Origin: Terribacillus halophilus
GTDB lineage: Bacteria > Bacillota > Bacilli > Bacillales > Amphibacillaceae
Assembly: GCF_900162685.1 (NCBI RefSeq)
Contig: NZ_LT727828.1
Location: 708,824-772,823 of the forward strand
Direction of reading: 5' to 3'
DNA length: 64,000 nt
Shown here piece by piece: positions 49,863-61,000 of the stretch (positions are counted from its first letter, which is position 1; every line of letters begins with the position of its first letter). The notes below the pieces were generated by a model. It was not told where the DNA came from. It worked only from the letters and a program-made list of their open reading frames with translations, and ran no database searches. The translations under genes and the position numbers were made by a program.

Positions 49863-50552
49863 GTGATTGCTGTAGGAGCATTATTTATGATTGTCGGTTT
49901 TATTTCACTTTTATTGTTTATTGTTTTGGGAATCATTTCTATTTTTAAGAAGAATGGAAAAGGAAAATTACATCTTGGAATCACTGGCGGCGCATTTGCT
50001 CTACTAATAATAGGTATTATTATTGTTGGAGTTTCCTCTCCGTCGGTTGAAAATGCGAATGCTAGCACAGAAGAATCTTCTGATGATCAAGCAGAGAAAA
50101 CTCCTGAAGAATCGAAAGCAGAAGAGGAGAAGGCAGCTAAGGAAGAAGCAGAAGCAAAAGCGCAAGCTGAAAAAGAAGCCAAAGAAGCTGAAGAAGCGAA
50201 AGCTAAAGCAGAACAAGAAGCTAAAGAAAAGAAAGAAAACGCGCAACCAATAGAATATGCACAACTGGAAAAGAATCCTGACAGATACACAGGAGAATAT
50301 GTTAAGTACCAGGGGCAAGTTGTCCAAATTCAAGAAGGAGACAACATTACGAATATCCGTTTGGCAGTTACGCAAGATTCTTATGGATACAATTCAGATG
50401 ATATCGTGTACGTAGAGTATGAAGGGTACACCGACTTTGTTGACGAGGATATCGTAACTGTTTATGGTGAAGTGTATGGTAGCTACAGCTATACGTCCCA
50501 AGCGGGCTGGGAAATTACATTGCCAGCTGTTATAGCGGATACGGTTGAATGA
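49863..50552 (+). CDS. Membrane protein with charged coiled coil and C-terminal beta domain
   Basis: 229 residues. Two membrane helices (about 4-27 and 40-56), a highly charged Lys/Glu/Ala coiled coil (about 75-127), and a C-terminal domain (about 130-229) with YAQLEKNPDRYTGEYVKYQGQV and a VYVEYEGYTDFVDEDIVTVYGEVYGS pattern. This beta domain is common in Firmicutes surface and lipoproteins, sometimes labelled toxin regulator; it has an OB-like feel. GTG at 49863 with GAGAGGAA upstream. Function unknown; I suppose an outward-facing sensor or scaffold. Confidence 0.65.
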   Translation: MIAVGALFMIVGFISLLLFIVLGIISIFKKNGKGKLHLGITGGAFALLIIGIIIVGVSSPSVENANASTEESSDDQAEKTPEESKAEEEKAAKEEAEAKAQAEKEAKEAEEAKAKAEQEAKEKKENAQPIEYAQLEKNPDRYTGEYVKYQGQVVQIQEGDNITNIRLAVTQDSYGYNSDDIVYVEYEGYTDFVDEDIVTVYGEVYGSYSYTSQAGWEITLPAVIADTVE

Positions 50553-50568
50553 TATTATGTAATCGATT

Positions 50569-50612
50569 AAGGCAGATGAAATCTACAAATTGTAGATTTC
50601 ATCTGCCTTTTT
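50569..50612. terminator. Perfect bidirectional terminator
   Basis: A 20-base inverted repeat (AAGGCAGATGAAATCTACAA and its complement, one central base) with T run, between the convergent 49863 gene and the kinase gene. Confidence 0.92.
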
Positions 50613-50645
50613 AGTGGTTAGGTTATCTGGCAAAAGCACTAAGAT

Positions 50646-53600
50646 TTATTGATTGTTGTCTTCTTCGTTTCTTTCAGTTAACGGAAGGCGAATTTGAATC
50701 GTGGTGCCTGCACCTTCCTCACTGCATACAAGTAATCCGGAACCATTAATTTTTTGCAGGCGTGTATGTGTATTAAGCAAGCCAATACTATCTTTCTGTT
50801 CACTGGATACAGATAAATTCTGCAGTTTAGCAACAGGTATGCCAATGCCGTCGTCTTTAATGAAAATAACTGCTGTTGACTCCTCTTTAAGAATCTCAAT
50901 AAAAATGGTGCCGCCGTCCTCTTTTGATTGCAGTCCATGAAGTACGGCATTTTCCACTAATGGCTGAAGGGTGAGTGGAGGAATGCGGAATTGCACATGC
51001 CGATCGATATGCCACTTCACTTGAAGGCGTCTGCCAAACCGTTCTTGCTGGATGTACAGATAGGAGCGGACCAAATCCAGTTCTTCTTCAATCGGAATAC
51101 AGCTGGATATATTCTTTCCATTAAAGCTGGACTGCAAATAATTGCCGAATTCCTGAAGCAACCGCATCATGCGATCTGTATCAATTGTGCTTAATGACGC
51201 GATTGTATTTAACGTATTAAATAGGAAGTGTGGATGAATCTGGGCTTGCAGCCACGCCGCTTCCATGCGCAAGCGTTCCTCTATCGATTCTTTGAGTTCT
51301 AGCATGGAGTTGACTCGAGTTTTCAGTTCTACAATGTCGATTGGTTTCATGACATATTCATTAGCGCCTGCCCGAAAACCTGCATACACATCCGTAACTT
51401 GAGAACGGGCTGTAAGTAGTAAAATAGGTAATTCGCTCAGGCTGTATGTTTGTCGGACTATTTCTGTTAATTGGAAACCAGATATTTTCGGCATCATCAC
51501 ATCAATGATGAGCAGGTCATACCTTTCTTTTGTTAAGCACTTTAGGAATGCAGTGGCTGTGGAAACCGTATGGATGTGGTATCCATTTGATTCAAATGTT
51601 TGTTTCAAAACCATCAAGTTAACCGCATCATCATCTATTGCTAAAATGCGACGGTCAGAAGTCGTTGCTAGATCTGGTTCTATTTTTTCTGCAACAGCAG
51701 AGGCAACTTCTGTATAGGTTGCTGTCTTGGGGGGAGAGCTGACTTGCTGATCAGCAGCTAATGGCAAGGATAATGTAAAGGCAGAACCTTTAGCTAACTC
51801 GGAATCGACAGTTAACGTTCCGCCATGCATTTCCGCCAGCTGTTTACTAATACCGAGACCAAGGCCGATGCCTTCACTCTCAGAAATTGTATTATCTCCC
51901 TTTTCATAAGGAAGAAAAATCCGTGCTTGCGTATGCTCATCTATCCCAATCCCCGTATCAATCACTTTTACATAAAGTTGTGTCTCATCCGCTGAGACAA
52001 CCAAGTGAATGCTGCCTTCATGTGTGAATTTCAAGGCATTGTGGAGCATATTGGTCACAATTTGTGTAACGCGGTGTTCGTCAGCATACACACAAGGAAG
52101 TGAATCTGGCATGTCTACATGAATGTCCACGTGTTTTTCCTCAGCCATGAAACGAAGCATGTCTACAGTTCCAATAAGAAGAGGCTCGATTTGCATAGCT
52201 GCAGGCTCCAGTCGCAGTCGATTTTGCTTCATCTGGGTCACATCAATTAGATCATTCAGAAGATAAGACATCTTCCGGCTAATCGTTTGAATCAGCTGCA
52301 GCTTATATTTGCTTTGATTGTTCAGCTTACTTTCCTGTTCAATTACACTTTGAGCCATGTTCATCATCCCATGAAGTGGTGTATGCAACTCATGTGACGT
52401 GTTAGCCAGGAACTGGTCTTTCCGCTTTTGTTCCAATTCCAGTTGTTCAATATACCGTTCGTTTTCTGTTTCTGTCTGAAAAAAACGGATGAACCAAAAG
52501 CTGCAGAAACAAACGAAGGCGACGGTAATATCGAATGGATAAAAGCCGCTTTTAATTGCTGCTTGCAACGCTTTATCAATGAAGGGAAGATTTCCGATCA
52601 AAACAGTCCAAGCAACATGTGAGACAGCTGCCGCTCCGGCTAGAAACAGCGGCAGTGCTCTCTCCCCAGTAGTAATAACGGTCCGGAATAGGATCCAGCA
52701 TACGATGGAGAAAGCAATCATTAAAGAAATGCCGATACCAAGCACGTAACGCACAAAATCAATTGGCGCTAAAAGGAGATAGATTAGGTAAGCGGCAAAC
52801 AACAAAGAAAGAAAGCGAAATGGCCACTTGTTTGCCGCGTTCGTGAACGTGACTACGGCAAATAGCAAAAAGAAGAAGCTCAACCCAACATAACTAAAAT
52901 AGACGATTCGCACGTGCCAGTCGTAAGACAGATTAATTACATACCCTAAGGCATTGTAATCCGAAGTAACAACAGCTATGCTGGTCAGCAGGACAGCGAT
53001 AGAGAAATAGAACGTGCCTATTTTCTTTGGCCTCATCACATAAAGGACAAAGGCATAAACAGCATGGATAAACAGAATAGCTCCAACAAAAAATTGAACG
53101 CCTGCGGCTAAAAACGTTTCTTGTTGGATTTGCTTGCTGGAGCCAAATTTTGTCTCAATCATTGCTTTCGCATGGTCATTTCCATGAAATGCATGGAACC
53201 GCACATGCAGCCGTATATATCCGTCCTTATCTGTTTTTAAATTAGTTATAGCAATAGGTGTTCCTGGGCCTTGATGGAAATCGGGTGTTCGGTAGACGAG
53301 CTTGTCATTAGCAAACACGGTAACATCTGCATAGAGCGCACGCAAAGAGAGCGCGTATTGCGCTGTACTGTCTCCTGTATGTATGTCTAATTCATAAGCG
53401 CCGATTGCATCGGCTTCCATGTATGCTGGCAGCTGGGCAGATGTGCCGGAATCTGCAGCATCTGTCATCTTCCAATCGCCACTCAATTCAATCGAATGAC
53501 TGCTGGAGAAATCAATTTCTTGTGCATCCAATTGTCCGTCGGCTGCCGTCGGCTGTATAGCCGGTGTCTGAAAGTGATACCAGACGAATCTGCCCAAAGT

Positions 53601-53654
53601 CAGCAGTATGGCAAATGCTAAAATAAGGAGCAGCTTTGTTCTACCTCTCATCAT
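50646..53654 (-). CDS. Hybrid histidine kinase with two kinase modules (7TMR-DISM type)
   Basis: 1002 residues from the minus-strand ATG at 53654 (AGGAGG upstream). Order: N-terminal helix, extracellular beta domain (about 30-180; galactose-binding-like, DISM-extracellular), seven-helix membrane region (about 185-395), HisKA with LANTSHELHTPLHGMMNMAQ (about 420), HATPase (DTGIGI, GIGLGLGISKQLAEMHGG), receiver domain at about 670-785 (ILAIDDDAVNLMVL; Asp in LLIIDVMMP; MKPID), then a LytS-like second kinase module: IHPHFLFNTLNTIASL (about 808) and HATPase to about 985. It probably phosphorylates the SARP-like regulator encoded just upstream, and may take input from the receiver. Signal unknown. 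The adjacent adhesin gene is the natural target. Confidence 0.88.
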   Translation of the reverse strand: MMRGRTKLLLILAFAILLTLGRFVWYHFQTPAIQPTAADGQLDAQEIDFSSSHSIELSGDWKMTDAADSGTSAQLPAYMEADAIGAYELDIHTGDSTAQYALSLRALYADVTVFANDKLVYRTPDFHQGPGTPIAITNLKTDKDGYIRLHVRFHAFHGNDHAKAMIETKFGSSKQIQQETFLAAGVQFFVGAILFIHAVYAFVLYVMRPKKIGTFYFSIAVLLTSIAVVTSDYNALGYVINLSYDWHVRIVYFSYVGLSFFFLLFAVVTFTNAANKWPFRFLSLLFAAYLIYLLLAPIDFVRYVLGIGISLMIAFSIVCWILFRTVITTGERALPLFLAGAAAVSHVAWTVLIGNLPFIDKALQAAIKSGFYPFDITVAFVCFCSFWFIRFFQTETENERYIEQLELEQKRKDQFLANTSHELHTPLHGMMNMAQSVIEQESKLNNQSKYKLQLIQTISRKMSYLLNDLIDVTQMKQNRLRLEPAAMQIEPLLIGTVDMLRFMAEEKHVDIHVDMPDSLPCVYADEHRVTQIVTNMLHNALKFTHEGSIHLVVSADETQLYVKVIDTGIGIDEHTQARIFLPYEKGDNTISESEGIGLGLGISKQLAEMHGGTLTVDSELAKGSAFTLSLPLAADQQVSSPPKTATYTEVASAVAEKIEPDLATTSDRRILAIDDDAVNLMVLKQTFESNGYHIHTVSTATAFLKCLTKERYDLLIIDVMMPKISGFQLTEIVRQTYSLSELPILLLTARSQVTDVYAGFRAGANEYVMKPIDIVELKTRVNSMLELKESIEERLRMEAAWLQAQIHPHFLFNTLNTIASLSTIDTDRMMRLLQEFGNYLQSSFNGKNISSCIPIEEELDLVRSYLYIQQERFGRRLQVKWHIDRHVQFRIPPLTLQPLVENAVLHGLQSKEDGGTIFIEILKEESTAVIFIKDDGIGIPVAKLQNLSVSSEQKDSIGLLNTHTRLQKINGSGLLVCSEEGAGTTIQIRLPLTERNEEDNNQ

Positions 53655-53671
53655 GTTCCTCCTGTACGCTT

Positions 53672-54787
53672 CTACATATGCTGCAATCTCCATGACTCAT
53701 ACCATTCTGTTACTTCTGAATCGGGATTGACGCCGTATTCTTCCGCCAGCATAATTTCTAAACGTTCATATTGATTCACTACTTCACCAGACTCCCCTAA
53801 TGCATCACAAAGATGCAAAATACGGTGATAACTATGTGTAATATACGGGAATTTTGCTTGCATAGTGAAGTATAGAGAGAGCGCCTCTTCCATCATCTGC
53901 AGTTCTTCAAGACATTTTCCTACCTGAGCAGCGGTCTTATACCAAAGCTCCTGCACATATCTTTGTTTCGTCTCCGCCCATCCATAGCCTTCTGTAGCAA
54001 AATAATCTCCGTTGTATTGTCGCAGAAGTGCTTGATAGCTAGGCAATGTATCTTGCTGTAATGGCAGCAATTGATGTAATTGCTTCTGCCATTCTTCCAC
54101 GTCAATCTTGGTATCTCCTACATGAAGTTGGTAGCACTGATCCTTACTGCTTAATGATATAGAAGGCAGTGAAGCGGCTAATGTTTTCCGGATAACATAG
54201 ATGGTGGAATACAGCTGTGTAGTTGATTTGGCTAGTTCCGTCTCTCCCCAAAATTCTTCGATAAGAACATCCTTACGCACAGGCTTTCCTGCATGATGAA
54301 GCAAATAACAGAACACTTCTTTTGCCTTCGACGTCCGCCATTGGACAGGTATCGATACGTTATTCTGAATGAACTGTAAAGTAGGCATGCACATAATTTG
54401 AATAGGTGCCTTTGATGCACTTTCGGTAATTTCATCCTGTTGCAGACGTTGAATTGTCTTGATCAATCTATCTCTTTGTATCGGTTTCATAATATAATCC
54501 AGCGCATTTACCTCAAACGCTTGGACTGCGTATTCATGAAACCCCGTTACAAAGACAATCGGGAGATCCGGTTTCACTTCTTGTATCGTTGATGCCAGCT
54601 CAACACCATTGACCGCACCAATCTTTATATCTAAAAAAAGCAGCTCTGGCTGCTGTTCTATAATTTTTTCCGTTAGTCCCCGCGCAGAGTCATAAGCTCC
54701 CACGATTATAAAGTCCCCAATGCTATGTAACTGTGATTCTAAAAATTGCAGTGCCAGCGGCTCATCATCAACTAACATAACTTTCAT
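53672..54787 (-). CDS. SARP-like response regulator (REC + winged helix + BTAD)
   Basis: 371 residues from the minus-strand ATG at 54787 with GGGAGG upstream. Receiver domain at 1-115 (VMLVDDEPLALQFLES; phosphoacceptor Asp in LLFLDIKIGAVNG; FVTGFHEYAVQAFE; IMKPIQ), then an OmpR-like winged helix at about 125-215 (RTSKAKEVFCYLLHHAGKPVRKDVLIEEFW) and a bacterial transcriptional activation (BTAD, TPR-like) domain at about 220-365. This SARP-type architecture is widespread in Firmicutes next to hybrid kinases. The kinase gene follows after 17 bases, so both make one operon. Divergently transcribed from the giant adhesin gene, which it likely activates. Confidence 0.88.
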   Translation of the reverse strand: MKVMLVDDEPLALQFLESQLHSIGDFIIVGAYDSARGLTEKIIEQQPELLFLDIKIGAVNGVELASTIQEVKPDLPIVFVTGFHEYAVQAFEVNALDYIMKPIQRDRLIKTIQRLQQDEITESASKAPIQIMCMPTLQFIQNNVSIPVQWRTSKAKEVFCYLLHHAGKPVRKDVLIEEFWGETELAKSTTQLYSTIYVIRKTLAASLPSISLSSKDQCYQLHVGDTKIDVEEWQKQLHQLLPLQQDTLPSYQALLRQYNGDYFATEGYGWAETKQRYVQELWYKTAAQVGKCLEELQMMEEALSLYFTMQAKFPYITHSYHRILHLCDALGESGEVVNQYERLEIMLAEEYGVNPDSEVTEWYESWRLQHM

Positions 54788-54821
54788 AATCAAGCCTCCC
54801 GCATGTAGTTTTCCTATCTGT

Positions 54822-54830
54822 ATTATAACA
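54822..54830 (-). promoter_or_regulatory. Extended -10 promoter of the two-component operon
   Basis: Minus strand TGTTATAAT (TATAAT complement at 54822-54827) about 35 bases before the start; no good -35. Confidence 0.55.
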
Positions 54831-54938
54831 ATTTTTACAATATGTACGTCCTAATTTTGGAAGATTTTTTGCCATTCGACAATCTTTGCAGGTCTATTTC
54901 CGTGCATTTCTGGATAAAATGTACAGTTTTTTGTTCAG

Positions 54939-54977
54939 AAAGCTTTGCTAATGTGAGGAAAGCTTTGGAGTTCAGTA
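54939..54977 (+). promoter_or_regulatory. Tandem AAAGCTTTG repeats before the adhesin gene
   Basis: AAAGCTTTG at 54939-54947 and 54961-54969, 22 bases (two helical turns) apart, each an AAAGCTTT palindrome; GTTCAG occurs beside both (54933, 54972). Position 50-80 bases before the start fits an activator site. No -10/-35 pair is clear. Confidence 0.5.
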
Positions 54978-55016
54978 TTTCAAAGACTAGAAAAGCGCAA
55001 AGGAGAAAGATGCAGT

Positions 55017-58000
55017 GAAGAGAAAAATTCCTGTAATGATGCTGATTATGATTCTGCTTATGCAAACGGTGTTATCCGGTTCGCTCGGGACAGCACAGGT
55101 TTTTGCAGAAGGAACAGATGCAGAGCCATTTCAAGCAGAAATCGAGTTGACTGACCAAGAAGATAATCCAATCAGTCAAGAACACCGTGCAGAAAGAGAC
55201 GCGAAACTGAAACTGAAAGTGAATTGGAACAAAACCCAGCACACATCAGATGAAGATACATACCAGATCATACTGCCAGAACAGTTGGATTTTGAGGCAG
55301 TAGAATCTGCCGTTCTAGTAAATGAAGAGAATAAAGAGGTAGGAAAGTATAGCCTAAAAGATGGCTTTTTATCTTTCCAATTTACGAACGAAGAGCAAGA
55401 ACCTGCTAAAGGGACGATAGAAGTTCCATTTAGCAGCAATCAAGCGGTACAAGAAAGCAAAGAAGAACAAGTGGAACTAACTTTCGCTGTCGGAAGCAAC
55501 GTGCAGCTTGTGCCGTTCTATTTAACGGTACCAGCTGAGACAGAGCAAACGCCAGCGGAACCAGCAGCAGACGAAGAACAAACAGAAGAAGCACCTGCAG
55601 ACGATGCATCGGCAGAAAAGCCTGCTGAACAAGAGCAAGCAAGTGAAGAGAAAGCACCAGACGAACCGATAGATGGAGAGCTTGCAGCAGAGGATAAAGC
55701 AGCTGAAGAGCAGCCAGCTGACCAAGAACAGGAAGTAAAAGATCCTGCAAAAGACAAAGCAGGAGAAGAGAAAACTGACGAGATAACGGAAGCAGAAAAG
55801 GAAGATACAGAAGAAAAGAAAACAGAAGAGGAAGCAGCACCAGAAGTAGCAGAACGCCAAACTGGTGAAATCGAAGAAAACATCATCACAAGTATTGTTA
55901 TGAAAGACGAAAAAGGGGATATCATTGATGCCGATGAAAACCCTGAGAACCAGCCAACATTAGGAGAAGCAGTCACGATTGATATGGAGTGGGCATTGCA
56001 AAATGGGCATCCGTATGGGGAAGGATCTACCTTTACCTTCAACCTGCCGGATTATTTCAAGCTTTACAATGATGTGAAAGGTGAGCTTGCATTTGGCAAT
56101 GATAGTGTCGGATCTTACGTCATGAAAATGGATGGCACGGTCGTGATGACGTTCAATGACAACATCAGCAAGCTGTCCAACGTAAAAGGGACATTGCATT
56201 TGTGGACAGAATTCAAGGAAGAGATTGTGGGAAGTGTTGAGCAGGAAATTGTTTTCACCATTAAAGAAGAAGCGATAGACATTATTCCGATAAGATTCAC
56301 ACCAAAAACAGAAATTGCAATCGATAAAGCCGGCAAAACCGACCGTGGCTATAATGCTAAAGAAATTACATGGACGGTAGATTTCAACAAAAAGCTGGCG
56401 ACGATTGAAGATGCTGTGCTGCATGATCCGCTTCAAGAAAACCTGCAGCTGCAGCCGGGTTCCATTAACGTATATAAACTCGATGTTCAGTTGGATGGAA
56501 CGGTCAAGCAAGGAGAACTTGTGGATCCTTCTAATTACCAGGTGCAGGAAGAACCGTTTAGCATTAGTTTTGGCCAGCTGAAGGATGCGTATCGGGTTGA
56601 GTTTACAACAGATATTACTGACGCTGACGGCAGAAATTATTCAAACACTGCTACATTAACGGGTTCTAATCTTGAGAAGGACTTATCTGCTAAAGCCTCT
56701 GTTAATGTAAGGCGTGGAGAACCGTTGAAGAAGACCAACGCTCATTATGATGAGAAAAAGCAAATCATCACTTGGGAAATAGAATACAACTATAATGAAA
56801 AAGCAATTAAGCAGCAGGATGCAGTACTAACAGATTTGTTTGATGACAGTCATGTGCTGCTTGACAATATTATTGTGGAAAGAATTACGATTGGAGAGAA
56901 CGGAGAAGAAGTATCAGCAGCAGAAGTTAAGAACTATCATATAGACGAATTGACAGCCAAAGATGGAAAACGCGGCTTCCAGTTGCAATTTGATGAGAAC
57001 ATTCAAAATGCCTATAAAATCACATATCAAACAAAAGCAGAAGGACGCGTATTAGAGGATGGCCGAATTAATAATACGGTGACAACTGGAGAGTATGAGA
57101 AGGGTGCTGGCGGAGATATCAAACAGCAAGTGCTTTCCAAGTTCAGTTCTAATGTCAATTACCAAAAGAAAACGAGCGATTGGACCATTGACTTCAATAA
57201 AGATTCCCATGAAATGAAGAATGTCGTTATTACGGATACGTACCCAAATAAGGGTCTTACGATGAAAGAGGATACATTCAAGATTATTAATATCGATGGC
57301 AATAAAGAGGTATCCAGAGACGAGTATGAACTAACCGTTACACCAGACGGATTTACAGTAGAATTCAAAAATCAAATCAACACACCGCATAAAATTACGT
57401 ATTCTACTGATTTTAATTATGACAGCTTAACGGAACATAAAGTATTTAAAAACAATGTACAGCTGGACTGGACGGATGAATGGGAGAAAGAGCAAACCAA
57501 AGAAGCTTCAGCAGAGTTCTATCCAGATGAATATACAAAGAACAACGGTTTTAAGAATGGTTCCTATAATGCTGTAACGAAAGAAATTACTTGGAACGTC
57601 GGAGTTAACTATGATCTAAAAGATTTGAAGAATATCACGGTAACTGACTATATCCAAGGTCAGCAACAGTTAGTAGAAGATTCAATTAAGGTATATGACA
57701 CACAGCTTATGGGTTGGTGGAATGGTGTAAATAAAGGTGAGCTTTTAGCAGAAGGAAAAGACTATACAGTTGAAAAGGTAACCAATGCTAAAGGTGAACC
57801 AGGCTTTAAAGTGAAAATATTGAAAGATAACAGCAAGCCTTACTGGATTGAATACAAAACCAGCCTTGCTGGAGAATTGATTGTCAATCGATACAATAAT
57901 ACCGCAACGCTGGATAGTGATGATCTGGAATCTATTAATCTAGATGCGCATGTATCTGTCAACAATGGAGGCAGCTATAACGTAAAGAATGGATCTCAAA

Positions 58001-61000
58001 ATGGGAATGCAATTAATTGGAGAATCGATATTAATAAAGGGCAATCCCATGTTACGGAAGCTAAGGTGACGGATGAACTAAGAGCGGATCAAATCCTTTT
58101 AGAAGATAGCTTCAAGCTTTACGCAACAAATGTTGATGGAAGAGGCAATCTTTCAAAAGGGGAAGAAGTTCCAAAGGGTGACTACAAGCTAGATATCCAG
58201 ACAGCTGATGATGGAAGCCAAACGTTCGTACTATCTTTCTTGGAAGATATCGATCGTGCTTACATCTTGGAGTATCAATCCTATATCAATGCAGCCAATG
58301 GGCAGGAGGTTAGCAATAAAGCAGTATTCTCAGGAAAGAATATTACGACAGAAACTGTAGAATCAAGTAAAACAATCATTGTTAAACGAAGCGGGGGCAG
58401 TGGTTCTGGATCCGGCGAATACGGCAGTTTGGAAGTTTCCAAAGTGGATGCAGCTACAGGTGATCCGCTAGCGGGTGCAACCTTCACGTTGTACGATAGC
58501 GCAGGTGAGATTGCTATCCGCAGTGTGACTACAGGCGAAGATGGGAAAGCCGTTTTCAAAAACCTTCTATACGATAACTATCTGTTAAAAGAAGTTAAAG
58601 CGCCAGAAGGTTATGTAGTAGGTATCCAGGATACGAAGAAAGTAACGGTAGAAGGCGAATCAAAAGTTACGATTGAAAATAAAGAAATTACGCGATATGC
58701 ACAAATAACGAAAAAAGATGCAGAAACAGGCAAACCTATCGCAGGTGCTGTATTTGAACTTCAGCAGCAAATCGATGGAGAATGGAAACAAAGCCAAAAA
58801 GATCTAACAACAAATGAAGATGGGATTATTTCTGTCAAAGATTTGGATGCTGGTAACTACCGCTGGGTCGAAACAGAGGCACCAGAATTGTACGAATTGA
58901 ATGCAGATCCTGTGTATTTCAATATCCAGGACAATCAAACGTGGGTGACTGAAGTTACCAAGGATAACGCAATTAAAAGAGGTAGTGTAAAACTGCAAAA
59001 GATGGACCAAGCGGGCGATCCGCTGCAAGGTGCTGTTTTCGCAGTAAAAGATGCTGATGGAAATCCAGTAAGAGAAGGCATCACAAGCGACGAGAATGGT
59101 TTGGTAGAAGTGAAAGACCTTCGTCCAGGCACCTATACAATCGTCGAAACAAAAGCACCAGAATTTTACCAGCTAGATCAAACAGAGCATAAGTTTACAA
59201 TTGATCCAAATAAGGAAGCGCAAGTCGATTTAGGTACCATTGAAAATAAATTAATAACGGGCAGCATTAAACTAACCAAAGTGGATGCTGATCAGAAAGA
59301 GAGCCTACTGGAAGGCGCAGTCTTTGAACTGCGAACAGCAGACGGAGAGACACTACGAGAAGGCCTGACAACCAATGCTGCAGGTGTATTGCTAGTTGAC
59401 CAGCTAGCACCGGGCAACTACCAACTCGTTGAAACAGCGGCACCAAACGGTTACCAAGTAGATGCTGCACCAATACAGTTTACGATTGAAAAAAGCAATG
59501 AAGAAAAAATTCAAGTAGAACGTGAAATCAGCAATAAGCTAACACCAGGAGAAGTAATCCTGACAAAAGTCGATGACAAGGACGGCACAGTCTTGGCTGA
59601 AGCAGAATTTGCGCTTTATCATGAGAATGGTGACCTAGTTAAAGAAGGTCTTAAAACAGATGCAGACGGCAAACTGACTGTTGCTGATTTGCATCCAGGT
59701 AAGTATTATTTCCAAGAAACAAAAGCACCAGCAAATTATGAGCTGAATGAAGAAAAACTTCCATTCACGATCGAACGCGGACAACTCGCTGCTGAAGAAG
59801 TAACAGCAACGAACACATTGACGCCAGGAGCAGTGTCGTTGGTTAAGACGGACGAAAATGATGACAGCGTGAAGCTGGCTGGAGCAGAGTTTAAGCTGCT
59901 GGATGCGAAAGGTGACGTAGTAAAAGAGAAACTGATTACAAATGAAGCAGGGCAAATTGTAGTGGAAGATTTGGCACCAGGAACGTATACCTTCGTAGAA
60001 ACAAAAGCATCTGAACATTATCAGCTTGACGACACGCCAATAGAAGTAACAGTGGAAAAAGGACAGAAGGCAGCAGCTGTCGTGACAGCGACAAATGTGC
60101 TCATCCCAGGAAGTGTTGTTTTAGAGAAAGTGGACAGCGCTGATCACAACATCAAACTGGAAGGAGCAGTCTTCCAGCTTGTAAACAGCAAAGGCGATGT
60201 TATCGAGAAAGAATTGAAAACTGGCAATGACGGACGCATTGTAGTAGAAAATCTGAAGCCAGGCAACTATCAATTTATTGAAGTAACAGCTCCAAAAGAT
60301 TACGAATTAGACAAAGAACCAATTAACTTTACGGTAGACAAGAGTCAGAAAGAAGCACTTGTCATCCAGCAGACAAACACGTTAACGCCAGGTTCAGCGG
60401 AACTGAAGAAAGTGAACAAACACAATTCAGAAGAAGCTTTAGCGGGTGCAGTGTACGTGCTGAAGGATGCAGCAGGCACTATCGTAAGAGACAATCTGAT
60501 TACAGATGAAGATGGCAAAATAGCTGTAAAAGATTTGGCACCAGGTACGTATCAATTTGAAGAAGTAAAAGCGCCAAAACACTTTGTTTTGGATAGCACA
60601 CCAATTACAGTCGAAGTGGCGCGCAGTCAAGAAAAGACAGTTGCTGTAACAGCGACGAATGAGTTAAAACGAGGCGCAGCAGAAATTAAGAAGGTTGGAG
60701 AAGATGATACAGCAAAAGGCTTGGAAGGAGCAGAATACGAGCTTCGTACAACTGACGGGGTAACCGTTGAGTCTGGCAAGACAGATGAAACAGGAACACT
60801 TCGTTTTAATAATCTGCTTCCAGGTGAGTATGTGATCGTGGAAACGAAAGCACCTTTTGGCTATGACGTGGATAGCACACCGATTCCAGTTACAGTAGAA
60901 CGCAGCCAAAAAGAAACAGTAACAAAACAGCAAGTCGACAAACTCTCAACAGGATCTATTGTATTGAAGAAAGTCGACAGTGAAGAAAACACAATTGGCT

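Noticed and set aside
55518-56042. Long antisense frame (174 codons) opposite the acidic part of the adhesin
   Set aside because: It is Ser/Ala-rich as expected from the complement of GAA/GCA-rich codons, has no ribosome site, and lies inside a well-supported gene.
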